From: Rhizobiaceae bacterium
GTDB lineage: Bacteria; Pseudomonadota; Alphaproteobacteria; Rhizobiales; Rhizobiaceae
Length of the DNA stretch: 64,000 bases
Assembly: GCA_017644005.1 (NCBI GenBank)
Contig: JAEPMJ010000001.1
Coordinates: 1-64,000 of the forward strand
Direction: 5' to 3'
Part shown: in pieces, positions 25,486 to 33,627 of the stretch
Layout: every line of letters starts with the position of its first letter
Position numbering within the stretch: the stretch's first letter is position 1
The notes under the pieces: model-generated
What the model was told of the DNA's origin: nothing
The model's database searches: none
The model's input: only the letters and a program-made list of their open reading frames with translations
Translations under genes and position numbers: made by a program

Positions 25486-27165
25486 TTACATGTTCTGGTA
25501 GACCGGCCCCTCACCACCCTGCGGCGGCACCCAGTTGATATTCTGATTGGGATCCTTGATATCGCAGGTTTTGCAGTGGACGCAGTTCTGTGCGTTGATG
25601 ACGAAGCGAGCATCCCGAACCGAAGGATCGGCAGCGGCGTTGCCGTCAGCGTCGACCCACTCGTAGACACCCGCCGGGCAATAGCGTGTCGAAGGGCCGG
25701 CGAAAACGTCGTGTTCGGAAGTCTTCTGCAGCTCCTGATCCTGGACCTGAAGGTGAACCGGCTGGTCTTCCTCGTGATTGGTGTTCGACAGGAACACCGA
25801 GGACAGCCGGTCGAACGTCAGAACGCCATCTGGTTTCGGATAGTCGATCTTCTCGTGTTTCGATGCGGGCTCGAGTGCGGCAGCGTCGGTTTTGCCATGT
25901 TTCAGCGTGCCGAAAGGCGAAAAGCCGAACAGCGTGTTGCACCACATGTCGAAGCCGCCAATGCCGACGCCGAGGAAGGTGCCCCAGCGCGACCAGAGCG
26001 GCTTCACGTTGCGGACCCGCTTCAGATCCTTGCCGATCTCGCTTGTTCGCCAGTTTTCCTCATATGCGCTGAGCTCATCATGGGCGCGGCCTTCGGCGAG
26101 TGCGGCGGCAACATGTTCAGCCGCCTGCATGCCCGACAGCACCGCGTTGTGTGAGCCCTTGATGCGCGGGACATTAACGAAGCCGGCCGAGCAACCCACC
26201 AGCGCACCGCCGGGAAAGGTCAGCTTCGGTACTGACTGCCAGCCGCCTTCGGTGATGGCGCGCGCGCCGTAGGACACCCGCTTGCCGCCCTCAAAAGTAC
26301 CGCGTATCGCCGGGTGCGTCTTGAAACGCTGGAATTCCTGGAACGGCGCCAGATACGGGTTCTTGTAATTCAGGTGAACGACAAAACCGACCGCGACCAG
26401 ATTGTCACCAAAATGGTAGAGGAACGAACCACCGCCGGTATTCGACTTGAGCGGCCAGCCGAACGAATGCTGCACGAGGCCGGGCTTGTGCCTGTCAGGC
26501 GCGACTTCCCACAACTCCTTGAGCCCGATGCCGAATTTCTGCGGCTCACGCCCTTCGCCAAGGCCAAATTTCTGCATCAGCTGTTTGGCGAGCGAGCCGC
26601 GAACGCCCTCTCCGATCAGCGTGTATTTGCCAAGCAGCGCCATCCCGGGCGCATAGTTGGGTCCATGCGAGCCGTCGCGCTCGACGCCCATGTCGCCGGT
26701 TGCGACACCAATGACGGCACCCTCATCATTGTACAGCACCTCGGCGGCAGCGAAGCCCGGGTAGATTTCGACACCCAGCGCTTCAGCGCGCGCGGCCAGC
26801 CATTTGCAGACATTGCCAAGCGAGACGATGTAGTTGCCGTGATTGTTCATCAGCGGCGGCATGAGGAAATTGGGAAGTTTGAGCGATCCCGCCGGCCCCA
26901 GCAGCAGGAAATGATCGTCAGTCACCGGTGTCCTTAGCGGATGGTCAGGATCGTCGCGCCAGTCAGGCAGCAGACGATCGATGCCGATCGGGTCCACTAC
27001 GGCCCCTGAAAGGATGTGCGCGCCAACTTCGCCGCCTTTTTCAAGCACCACCACGGAAAGCTCGGAATTAAGCTGTTTGAGGCGGATCGCAGCGCTGAGT
27101 CCGGCAGGGCCGGCGCCCACGATCACAACATCGAATTCCATGCTTTCGCGTTCAACTTCGCTCAT
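25486..27165 (-). CDS. Electron transfer flavoprotein-ubiquinone oxidoreductase
   Basis: A 559-residue ETF-QO, an inner-membrane-associated enzyme that moves electrons from acyl-CoA dehydrogenases (including Ivd in this window) through ETF to ubiquinone. The FAD motif VVIVGAGPAGLSAA is at the N terminus. The C-terminal 4Fe-4S ligands are Cys in YCPAGVYEW and CVHCKTCDIKDP. The start is set at ATG 27165, with GGAGGG 5 nt upstream. A perfect palindrome lies 129 bp upstream. Confidence 0.95.
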   Translation of the reverse strand: MSEVERESMEFDVVIVGAGPAGLSAAIRLKQLNSELSVVVLEKGGEVGAHILSGAVVDPIGIDRLLPDWRDDPDHPLRTPVTDDHFLLLGPAGSLKLPNFLMPPLMNNHGNYIVSLGNVCKWLAARAEALGVEIYPGFAAAEVLYNDEGAVIGVATGDMGVERDGSHGPNYAPGMALLGKYTLIGEGVRGSLAKQLMQKFGLGEGREPQKFGIGLKELWEVAPDRHKPGLVQHSFGWPLKSNTGGGSFLYHFGDNLVAVGFVVHLNYKNPYLAPFQEFQRFKTHPAIRGTFEGGKRVSYGARAITEGGWQSVPKLTFPGGALVGCSAGFVNVPRIKGSHNAVLSGMQAAEHVAAALAEGRAHDELSAYEENWRTSEIGKDLKRVRNVKPLWSRWGTFLGVGIGGFDMWCNTLFGFSPFGTLKHGKTDAAALEPASKHEKIDYPKPDGVLTFDRLSSVFLSNTNHEEDQPVHLQVQDQELQKTSEHDVFAGPSTRYCPAGVYEWVDADGNAAADPSVRDARFVINAQNCVHCKTCDIKDPNQNINWVPPQGGEGPVYQNM

Positions 27166-27293
27166 CAATCCCTCCGCTTGCACGCACCGCGACGCTGGCT
27201 GCAGGTCAGCTTCAGGCAGCGCTATAGAGGAAACGCGGCCTTTTCAACTCCCACCTGTTCCATGAACGGTAATCGAGCCGATGCCTATATTCC

Positions 27294-27311
27294 GTTGACG
27301 TAAACGTCAAC
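27294..27311. promoter_or_regulatory. Perfect 18-bp palindromic operator upstream of ETF-QO
   Basis: GTTGACGT-AA-ACGTCAAC: 8-bp arms, 2-bp spacer, in the divergent region between ETF-QO and a secreted-protein gene. Its form recalls, from memory, the operators of MerR-family LiuR regulators of branched-chain amino acid breakdown. No liuR gene is in the window. Confidence 0.6.
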
Positions 27312-27400
27312 AATGTGGCGATACGACCGCTCAAGCCGATGTGATGCCTGCAATGCAGCAGAATGGGCGCATAATGATGGCAGATGGAAGCGGAGCCGCC

Positions 27401-27991
27401 ATGTTTCGCCGTCTAACACTGCCGCTCTTGATTGCATCGGTCGCAGGCGCCTGGGCCGGTCCGGCAGATGATGGCCGCTGGTACACCGGCGCCTATGCGT
27501 TTTCGGATGAACTCGGCGGGTTTCGCATTGTTTCGGCGACGGGCACGGGGACACTCACCGACCCCATAACGATCATACAGGAACTCGTCTCTTCGCAGCC
27601 TGCCGTCCTGACGGTCTATGCCGTCTCGCCCATCAACCCGACAGGCAAAGTTGGCGAGCGGGTTACTGGAATGATGCATCTGCGCGTGGTGACGCTGAAC
27701 AACAGCGGGTTGCCGTGGATCGGTTTCACCTTCGAGTTGGAGGAAATCCGCGGCAGGCCCAGCACTTTCGGCGACGGACTCTCATTCGACCAGCGACAGG
27801 CCTATACCGGCAATGTAGGCGTGCACCCTTTCGCGAATGTCGAGCGGCATTTCGAGCCGTATGACCGGCTGGAATTCAGCGATGGTCACGTCGACCCAAA
27901 GGAAGATGCATCATTTCGGTTTTTCATTACAGATTTCACGCCGGTCGAGCGGTTTTACCTTCTGCAAGACCCACAGATACCGTTTTCATGA
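27401..27991 (+). CDS. Conserved secreted protein, unknown function
   Basis: A 196-residue protein with a signal peptide (FRRLTLPLLIASVAGAWA, then GPADDG) and a beta-rich body with RWYTGAYAFSDELGGF, GFTFELEEI and DRLEFSDGHVDPKEDASFRFFITDFTP. I chose ATG 27401 because CGGAG lies 7 nt upstream and the signal peptide begins there. No family with a known role is recognised. It is divergent from ETF-QO and shares its palindrome region. Confidence 0.7.
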   Translation: MFRRLTLPLLIASVAGAWAGPADDGRWYTGAYAFSDELGGFRIVSATGTGTLTDPITIIQELVSSQPAVLTVYAVSPINPTGKVGERVTGMMHLRVVTLNNSGLPWIGFTFELEEIRGRPSTFGDGLSFDQRQAYTGNVGVHPFANVERHFEPYDRLEFSDGHVDPKEDASFRFFITDFTPVERFYLLQDPQIPFS

Positions 27992-28028
27992 ACTTGCTTT
28001 TGGCCGCTGTCGGCGAGAATGTGCCCGC

Positions 28029-28865
28029 ATGGTTCCACCCGACCCAAATCAGGCCTCAAATCTGGAAGAGCTGCTGCGCTTCTATGCGGATGCCGGCTAC
28101 GACGAGCCATTGACTGAGACACCCGTCAACCGGTTTGACGAGCGCGTTGCGCTTTCTCCGACCCCGACTGCCACGCAGCCAGCGATATCAGGCTCGCAGC
28201 CGAAGCACGAACAGCGGCCTGCGCGGGTGCCGGCTGCTGCCGCCGTGCCAGACGAACAGCAGGCGATGCGCGCGCGGGCGCTGGCCCGCGAAGCACAGAC
28301 GATCGAGGATCTCCACCAGGCACTCGCCTCCTTCGACGGATGCAACCTCAAGACGACGGCGAAAAACCTGGTATTTGCCGACGGAAACCCGGCAGCAAAG
28401 CTGATGCTGGTCGGCGAAGCGCCAGGGCGCGACGAGGACATCCAGGGCCTGCCTTTCGTGGGCAGGTCGGGCCAGTTGCTCGACCGGATGCTGGCCGCGA
28501 TCGGCCTCGACAGGACAGCGGCCTACATTTCCAACGTCATTCCCTGGCGGCCGCCTGGCAACCGCGACCCCTCTCCGCTCGAAACCGAAATAAGCCGCCC
28601 GTTCATCGAGCGGCATATAGAACTGGTCGATCCGGCTGTTCTGGTGACGCTGGGAAACCCGTCAACGAAGCTCCTGCTTCAGACCCAGACCGGCATCATG
28701 CGCATGCGGGGCAAATGGGCGGACCACACAACGGCCGGCGGCAAGCAGATCGCAACGATGCCAACACTGCACCCGGCCTATCTGCTGAGAAATCCCGCCC
28801 ACAAGAAGCTTGCATGGCGGGATTTCCTGGAAGTCAAAATGCGGCTGAGAGGCGCCGGCAACTAG
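28029..28865 (+). CDS. Uracil-DNA glycosylase superfamily protein lacking Fe-S cysteines
   Basis: A 278-residue COG1573-type uracil-DNA glycosylase that removes uracil from DNA. Motif A is MLVGEAPGRDEDIQGLPFVGRSG, and the C-terminal motif is LHPAYLLR. Family 4 enzymes carry four Cys for a 4Fe-4S cluster; this protein has one Cys only (DGCNLK, about residue 105), so no cluster can form. Fe-S-free relatives are known to me from Bradyrhizobium. The first ~90 residues are Pro/Ala-rich and probably disordered. ATG 28029 is the first start with homology; a longer open frame upstream overlaps the preceding gene and is rejected. Confidence 0.85.
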   Translation: MVPPDPNQASNLEELLRFYADAGYDEPLTETPVNRFDERVALSPTPTATQPAISGSQPKHEQRPARVPAAAAVPDEQQAMRARALAREAQTIEDLHQALASFDGCNLKTTAKNLVFADGNPAAKLMLVGEAPGRDEDIQGLPFVGRSGQLLDRMLAAIGLDRTAAYISNVIPWRPPGNRDPSPLETEISRPFIERHIELVDPAVLVTLGNPSTKLLLQTQTGIMRMRGKWADHTTAGGKQIATMPTLHPAYLLRNPAHKKLAWRDFLEVKMRLRGAGN

Positions 28866-29257
28866 GCCGGCTGCGCCGATGCGCGCAGTACGCCCATCTG
28901 CAGCACCGTGAACAGCAGGACCGCGGCGGCCTGGGCAATCACGAATGCGACGCCAAGCAAGTTGGGCGCTACCGCACCGGTGACAAGGATGCCTATGCTT
29001 GCCACGACCCACGCCGCATTGACCGCAACAATGTCGATCATCGCCAAACGCGACATTGAGCTGCGGCGAGAGAAATACAGCAATGCTGCCGTCCAGGGCA
29101 TCAGCACCACGCCCGCCCAGAACAACAGGTTCGACGGCAAGCCGGTGAGACCGGAGATGAATCCGGCTCCGGCAATCATCGCGATGCCGGCGAGACCGCT
29201 TGTTGCGGCATCGAGGACGAGGACATTACGGATGTAGGGATTGATCTGGATGCTCAT
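28862..29257 (-). CDS. Four-helix integral membrane protein, unknown
   Basis: A 131-residue protein of four hydrophobic helices (IAMIAGAGFISGL, LLFWAGVVLMPWTAALLYF, IVAVNAAWVVASIGILV, VAFVIAQAAAVLLFTVLQ). AAGGAG lies upstream of ATG 29257. It is divergent from an XRE/MmyB regulator with a perfect inverted repeat between them, so it is probably the regulator's target. Its stop overlaps the convergent glycosylase by 4 bp. Confidence 0.78.
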   Translation of the reverse strand: MSIQINPYIRNVLVLDAATSGLAGIAMIAGAGFISGLTGLPSNLLFWAGVVLMPWTAALLYFSRRSSMSRLAMIDIVAVNAAWVVASIGILVTGAVAPNLLGVAFVIAQAAAVLLFTVLQMGVLRASAQPA

Positions 29258-29332
29258 GGCGGTCTCCTTTTTAATCTGGCCGGTCGGTGCCGGGGAATGA
29301 GCAGACCCTGCCACCATCGTTGGATGAAAGCG

Positions 29333-29349
29333 ATTACCCGCCAGGTAAT
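29333..29349. promoter_or_regulatory. Inverted repeat operator of the XRE/MmyB regulator
   Basis: ATTACC - CGCCA - GGTAAT, perfect 6-bp arms, 34 bp before the regulator start and 76 bp from the divergent membrane-protein start. A dimeric HTH protein site is likely. Confidence 0.55.
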
Positions 29350-29382
29350 GGCCTAAACAACTATTTTGGATAAGGTGGCGCC

Positions 29383-30183
29383 ATGAACGATACGGCTCCC
29401 GAACCAGGCACAATCATCCGCGAATGGCGAAAGAAGCGGCGCATGAGCCAGCTCGACCTAGCGCTTGAGGCCGATATCTCGCAGCGCCATCTGTCATTCC
29501 TGGAAAGCGGGCGCTCGCGCCCGTCGCGCAACATGGCGCTGGCGATATCGGAGCGGCTCGACATGCCGCTGCGCCAACGCAACCGACTATTGGTCGCGGC
29601 GGGCTTTGCGCCCCATTTCGCTGAACAACCCATGGACAGCGAGCCGATGAAGCCCGCACTCGACGCCGTTCAGCTGGTGCTTTCCGCGCACCTGCCGAGC
29701 CCCGCCATTGCGGTCGACCGGCATTGGAACCTGGTGCTTGGCAATGACGCTATCAGGCCGTTTCTCGATCTGGTGGCAGACAAGTCGTTGCTGGAAGCGC
29801 CGATGAATGTTCTGCGCGTCAGCCTTCATCCCGGCGGATTGGCGCCGCTGATCGCAAATCTGGACGAATGGCGTGCCCACCTGCTTGACCGCCTTGCCCG
29901 GCTCAACGATCAGTATGCCGATAAGGTACTGCACGACCTGGAAGATGAACTGCGAACCTATCCCGGCAGATCGACCAAACAGCCGCAGCGTCATGGAGCT
30001 CACGATATCGCAGTGCCGTTGAAACTGGCGCTGGGCGGACTGTCGCTTTCTTTCATCTCGACGATCACGGTCTTCGGCACGCCGCTCGACGTGACGCTTT
30101 CCGAACTCGCCATCGAGACCTTCTTTCCCGCCGACGATGCAACGCGGGCGTTTCTGGCAGGCAACGCTACTGCGGCGGCGTAA
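29383..30183 (+). CDS. XRE-family regulator with MmyB-like ligand domain
   Basis: A 266-residue regulator: N-terminal HTH (IIREWRKKRRMSQLDLALEADISQRHLSFLESGRSRPSR) and a C-terminal MmyB-like domain, PAS-like in fold, with NLVLGNDAIRPFLD and SLHPGGLAPLIANLDEWRAHLL. In actinobacterial MmyB such domains bind fatty acids. Divergent from a membrane protein and likely its repressor. Its 3' end overlaps the convergent transporter gene by 17 bp. Confidence 0.9.
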   Translation: MNDTAPEPGTIIREWRKKRRMSQLDLALEADISQRHLSFLESGRSRPSRNMALAISERLDMPLRQRNRLLVAAGFAPHFAEQPMDSEPMKPALDAVQLVLSAHLPSPAIAVDRHWNLVLGNDAIRPFLDLVADKSLLEAPMNVLRVSLHPGGLAPLIANLDEWRAHLLDRLARLNDQYADKVLHDLEDELRTYPGRSTKQPQRHGAHDIAVPLKLALGGLSLSFISTITVFGTPLDVTLSELAIETFFPADDATRAFLAGNATAAA

Positions 30184-31123
30184 CCCGCCGGGCCTTGCCG
30201 CGCTCGAGCCCCAGGCGGCTTTCCCGCCAGATGATGAACATGCCGGCGCCGACCACGATCAACCCGCCGACCAGCATGTTCGGCGTCGGAAGGTCGCCGA
30301 AAAAGACATAGCCGGCCGCAATTCCAAGCACCATCGAGGTGTATTCGAAGGGCGCCACTGTCGACATGTCGGCGTGGCGGTAGCTTTCGGTCATCAGAAT
30401 CTGGCCGACTCCACCGCAAATGCCCGCCCCGACCAAGGCGAGTATCTGCGTTTGCGAGAGTGGAATCCAGCCGAACGGCAAAGTCAGCAACCCGGCCACG
30501 CTGGCCGTGAGCGAGAACCAGATCACGATGGTTCCCGACCGCTCCGTGGCCACCAGGCGCCGGACCATGATGATCGCGAATGCCGAAATGACCGCCGATG
30601 CCAACACAGCGGCAACCCCGAGTGCCTCGGTGTCACCCAGTGGCGTGCCGCTGGTAAACAGCGTCAGCCGCGGCCAGATGATCACAATAACACCAGCCAG
30701 GCCGACCATGACCGCCGACCAGCGATAGAGGCGAACCGTCTCGCCGACGATCAAGGCACTCAGAGCCACGACGATCAGCGGCTGCGCGTAACCAAGGGTG
30801 ATCACCTCGGGCAGCGGCAGCAGCGTGAGCGCGTAGAAACCGCAGCCCATGGCGCTGACCCCGACAATCCCGCGGACGATATGGCTGACGGGGTGGCTGG
30901 TGCGAAGCGCGGTCGAAAGCTCGCGGCGGAACGCGAGGAATATCAGGATCGGGATCACCGCGAAGGCAGAGCGGAAAAACACGATCTGCCCCGGCGGCAC
31001 CGCGCCTGCGGATTTGATGAGCGTGGACATGCCGACGAACACCGACACCGATATCACTTTGAGGAGTATGCCTAGCGCGGGGCGCATACCCATCGTGCCG
31101 CCGCTGGCGTTATCTTCTGGCAT
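30167..31123 (-). CDS. EamA/DMT-family transporter
   Basis: A 318-residue inner-membrane transporter with ten predicted helices in two EamA halves, starting VISVSVFVGMSTLIKSAG and with SYRHADMSTVAPFEYTSMVLG in the second repeat, then a basic tail. Start ATG 31123 is my choice; ATG 31168, 31093 or 31087 are other options. S-adenosylmethionine or amino-acid export is known for relatives, but the substrate here is unknown. Confidence 0.87.
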   Translation of the reverse strand: MPEDNASGGTMGMRPALGILLKVISVSVFVGMSTLIKSAGAVPPGQIVFFRSAFAVIPILIFLAFRRELSTALRTSHPVSHIVRGIVGVSAMGCGFYALTLLPLPEVITLGYAQPLIVVALSALIVGETVRLYRWSAVMVGLAGVIVIIWPRLTLFTSGTPLGDTEALGVAAVLASAVISAFAIIMVRRLVATERSGTIVIWFSLTASVAGLLTLPFGWIPLSQTQILALVGAGICGGVGQILMTESYRHADMSTVAPFEYTSMVLGIAAGYVFFGDLPTPNMLVGGLIVVGAGMFIIWRESRLGLERGKARRVTPPQ

Positions 31124-31177
31124 CCCGTCTGTCCGGCAGCGACCCGTTTCGGGCCGGTATCGCTGCATGCTGTTGGC

Positions 31178-33484
31178 TCAGGCCGCCCGGTGGTCCTGAA
31201 TGGTCTGCCAGATGCGCAACGGCGTCGCCGGCATCTCGATATGGTCGATCCCGTAGGCACGATTGAGTGCATCCGTCACCGCATTGATGGCTGCGGGCGC
31301 GGCGCCGATCGTGCCTGCTTCGCCGGCGCCCTTGATGCCCATGGCGTTGGTCGTGGAGGGCACGTTGCGCGTCTCGAAGTCGATAAACGGCGTCAGGTCG
31401 GCGCGCGGCATGGTGTAGTCCATGAAACTCGCCGTGACCAGTTGACCGTCTTCGGAAAACACCGTCTCCTCCGTCAGCGCCTGACCCAAGCCCTGAACCA
31501 CACCGCCATGCACCTGGCCGGCGAGCAGCAGCGGATTCACCGTTGCGCCGAAATCATCGACGATCGTATAGCGCACGATTTCGAGTGCCCCGGTATCGGG
31601 ATCGATTTCGACTTCGCAGATATGCGTACCGTTGGGATATGTCGCCTCGTCCTGAACGAATTCGCCCTGTCCCGTCACATCGTCCGCCGACGCCGCCGCC
31701 TGCGCGATATCCGCGAAGCTGACCTTGCGATCTGTGCCGACGACACGCGCTTCGCCGTCCGCCAGTTCGATATCGGCCTCAGCCGTCTCAAGTTCGTCGG
31801 CGGCGATCTTGCGCATTTTGGCGGCCAGATCCTCCCCAGCGCGTGCTGCGGACACGCCACCAAGGGGGATCGAGCGGGAGCCGCCGGTGCCACCGCCCTT
31901 AGCTAACTCGTCAGTGTCGCCCTGGCGCAGGTTTATGCGCGAGATATCGGTGTTCAGCTTGTCGGCAACGAATTGCGCATAGGCGGTCGCGTGCCCCTGC
32001 CCGTTCGACTGCGTGCCAATGAAGATGGTCACCGAGCCGTCCTCTTCCAGACGCACCCTGGCGGGCTCCGAGCCGGCAAAGGCGCATGCTTCGATGTAAG
32101 TCGCCATGCCGATGCCGCGAATCTTTCCGCCGGCGGCAGATTTCTTGAGCCGCTTGTCGAAACCCGCCCAGTCCGCGCGCTCCATGGCCTGGCGCATGTG
32201 GCCCTCGAACTCGCCGACGTCATAGTTGCGGCCGGTCGGTGTGCGGTATGGGAACTGCTCCGGCCTGATGAAATTGCGTGCCCTTATTTCGTCAGGCGAC
32301 AGCTTCATGTCGCGAGCGCAGGCATCGACCAGTTTTTCGATCAGAAAGGCAGCTTCCGGGCGGCCTGCGCCGCGATAGGCGTCGACCGGGACGGTGCTGG
32401 TGTAAACGCCGGTCACCAGCACGTCGAGCGCCTTGATGTCGTAGACCCCTGTCGACATGGTGGCGCCCATCCACGGAATGAACGGCCCGTACTGGTGGCA
32501 ATAAGCGCCGATATTGGCGGTGAGGTCGATGCGCAATCCGAGGAAGCGACCCTCGCCGTCCATCGCCATTTCGGCCTCGACCCAATTGTCGCGGCCCTGC
32601 GCATCTTCCAGGAAATGTTCGGTGCGGTCGCCTGTCCATTTGACCGGACGGCCAAGGCGCTTTGCCGCTTCGAGCACAAGCGGATACTCGCGATAGACAA
32701 AGCTCTTCGGTCCGAAACCGCCGCCGACATCCGGTGTGACCACACGCAGTTTCGCAGGCTCGATTTTCATCGCACGACAGACGAGCCCCTGGACGCCATG
32801 GACACCCTGAGAGCCGGTGGTAAGCACGAAGCGGTCTTCGGCCTCGACCCATTCACCGATGGCCGAGCGCGGCTCCATGTAGTTGCAGACGAGGCGATTG
32901 TTCAGAAACGCGACCTTCGTGACGTGTTTGGCATCGGCGAATGCCTTTTCTGTCAGCTTCTTGTCGCCCAGCCGGTATTCGAAGGCCCTATTCGAGCCGA
33001 GTTCAGGCCAGACAAGCGGTGCGCCGGCATCGAGCGCGGTCTTCGTATCGGCAGCCGCGTCCTCGGGATCGAAATCCACCTCTATCAGTTCCGCGGCGTC
33101 CTGCGCCTGTTCGCGCGTCTCCGCGACGATGAAAGCGATCGCGTCGCCGACGTGCCGGACCCGGTCCCTGCACAATACCGGAATATCCCGCGTGGGCGCA
33201 CGGGTGCCATCCGGCTGTTTCTGCATTGCCGGCGAAACCAGATCGCCGATGTGACCGAGATCGGCGCCGGTCAGCACCAGATGAACGCCCTCGGCTTCGC
33301 GCGCCGCCTCGACGGAGACGATCGAAAACGAGCCATTGGCTACCGGCGAGCGCAAGACGTACCCGAAAAGCGTACCGTTCGGCGTGATATCGTCGGTGTA
33401 TCGTCCTCGGCCGGTAATGAAGGCATCGTCTTCCTTTCGAAGCACGGATGCTCCCATTCCGAATTTCGGCGTCATCACATTCAT
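31178..33484 (-). CDS. Molybdenum hydroxylase large subunit, form II CoxL-like
   Basis: A 768-residue xanthine dehydrogenase/CO-dehydrogenase family molybdopterin-binding subunit. It has the N-terminal a/b hammerhead domain (ITGRGRYTDDI), VGGGFGPK, and AYRGAGRPEA, the form II signature (form I CO dehydrogenases have a Cys-Ser-Phe-Arg loop). The C-terminal KGAGEAGTIGA is the conserved Glu region. Normally this subunit works with an FAD (CoxM) and a 2Fe-2S (CoxS) subunit, but neither is encoded here: upstream is divergent pepN, downstream a transporter. The substrate is unknown. Confidence 0.9.
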   Translation of the reverse strand: MNVMTPKFGMGASVLRKEDDAFITGRGRYTDDITPNGTLFGYVLRSPVANGSFSIVSVEAAREAEGVHLVLTGADLGHIGDLVSPAMQKQPDGTRAPTRDIPVLCRDRVRHVGDAIAFIVAETREQAQDAAELIEVDFDPEDAAADTKTALDAGAPLVWPELGSNRAFEYRLGDKKLTEKAFADAKHVTKVAFLNNRLVCNYMEPRSAIGEWVEAEDRFVLTTGSQGVHGVQGLVCRAMKIEPAKLRVVTPDVGGGFGPKSFVYREYPLVLEAAKRLGRPVKWTGDRTEHFLEDAQGRDNWVEAEMAMDGEGRFLGLRIDLTANIGAYCHQYGPFIPWMGATMSTGVYDIKALDVLVTGVYTSTVPVDAYRGAGRPEAAFLIEKLVDACARDMKLSPDEIRARNFIRPEQFPYRTPTGRNYDVGEFEGHMRQAMERADWAGFDKRLKKSAAGGKIRGIGMATYIEACAFAGSEPARVRLEEDGSVTIFIGTQSNGQGHATAYAQFVADKLNTDISRINLRQGDTDELAKGGGTGGSRSIPLGGVSAARAGEDLAAKMRKIAADELETAEADIELADGEARVVGTDRKVSFADIAQAAASADDVTGQGEFVQDEATYPNGTHICEVEIDPDTGALEIVRYTIVDDFGATVNPLLLAGQVHGGVVQGLGQALTEETVFSEDGQLVTASFMDYTMPRADLTPFIDFETRNVPSTTNAMGIKGAGEAGTIGAAPAAINAVTDALNRAYGIDHIEMPATPLRIWQTIQDHRAA

Positions 33485-33627
33485 CGGTTCTACCTTGCGG
33501 GAGTCAGGGCCTGCGGGAGGAAATGCAAAGTCAATTTTGTCGCCGGCTGGTTTTCATGTAAAGGGCAGCCCGCTGTTTTCAATGCGCCAGATACGGCCAA
33601 TTCGTTCTTCATGTCGCGAGGTGAGTC

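Noticed and set aside
27837..28028. Upstream extension of the uracil-DNA glycosylase
   Set aside because: It overlaps the end of the preceding secreted-protein gene in another frame and lacks domain-like sequence.
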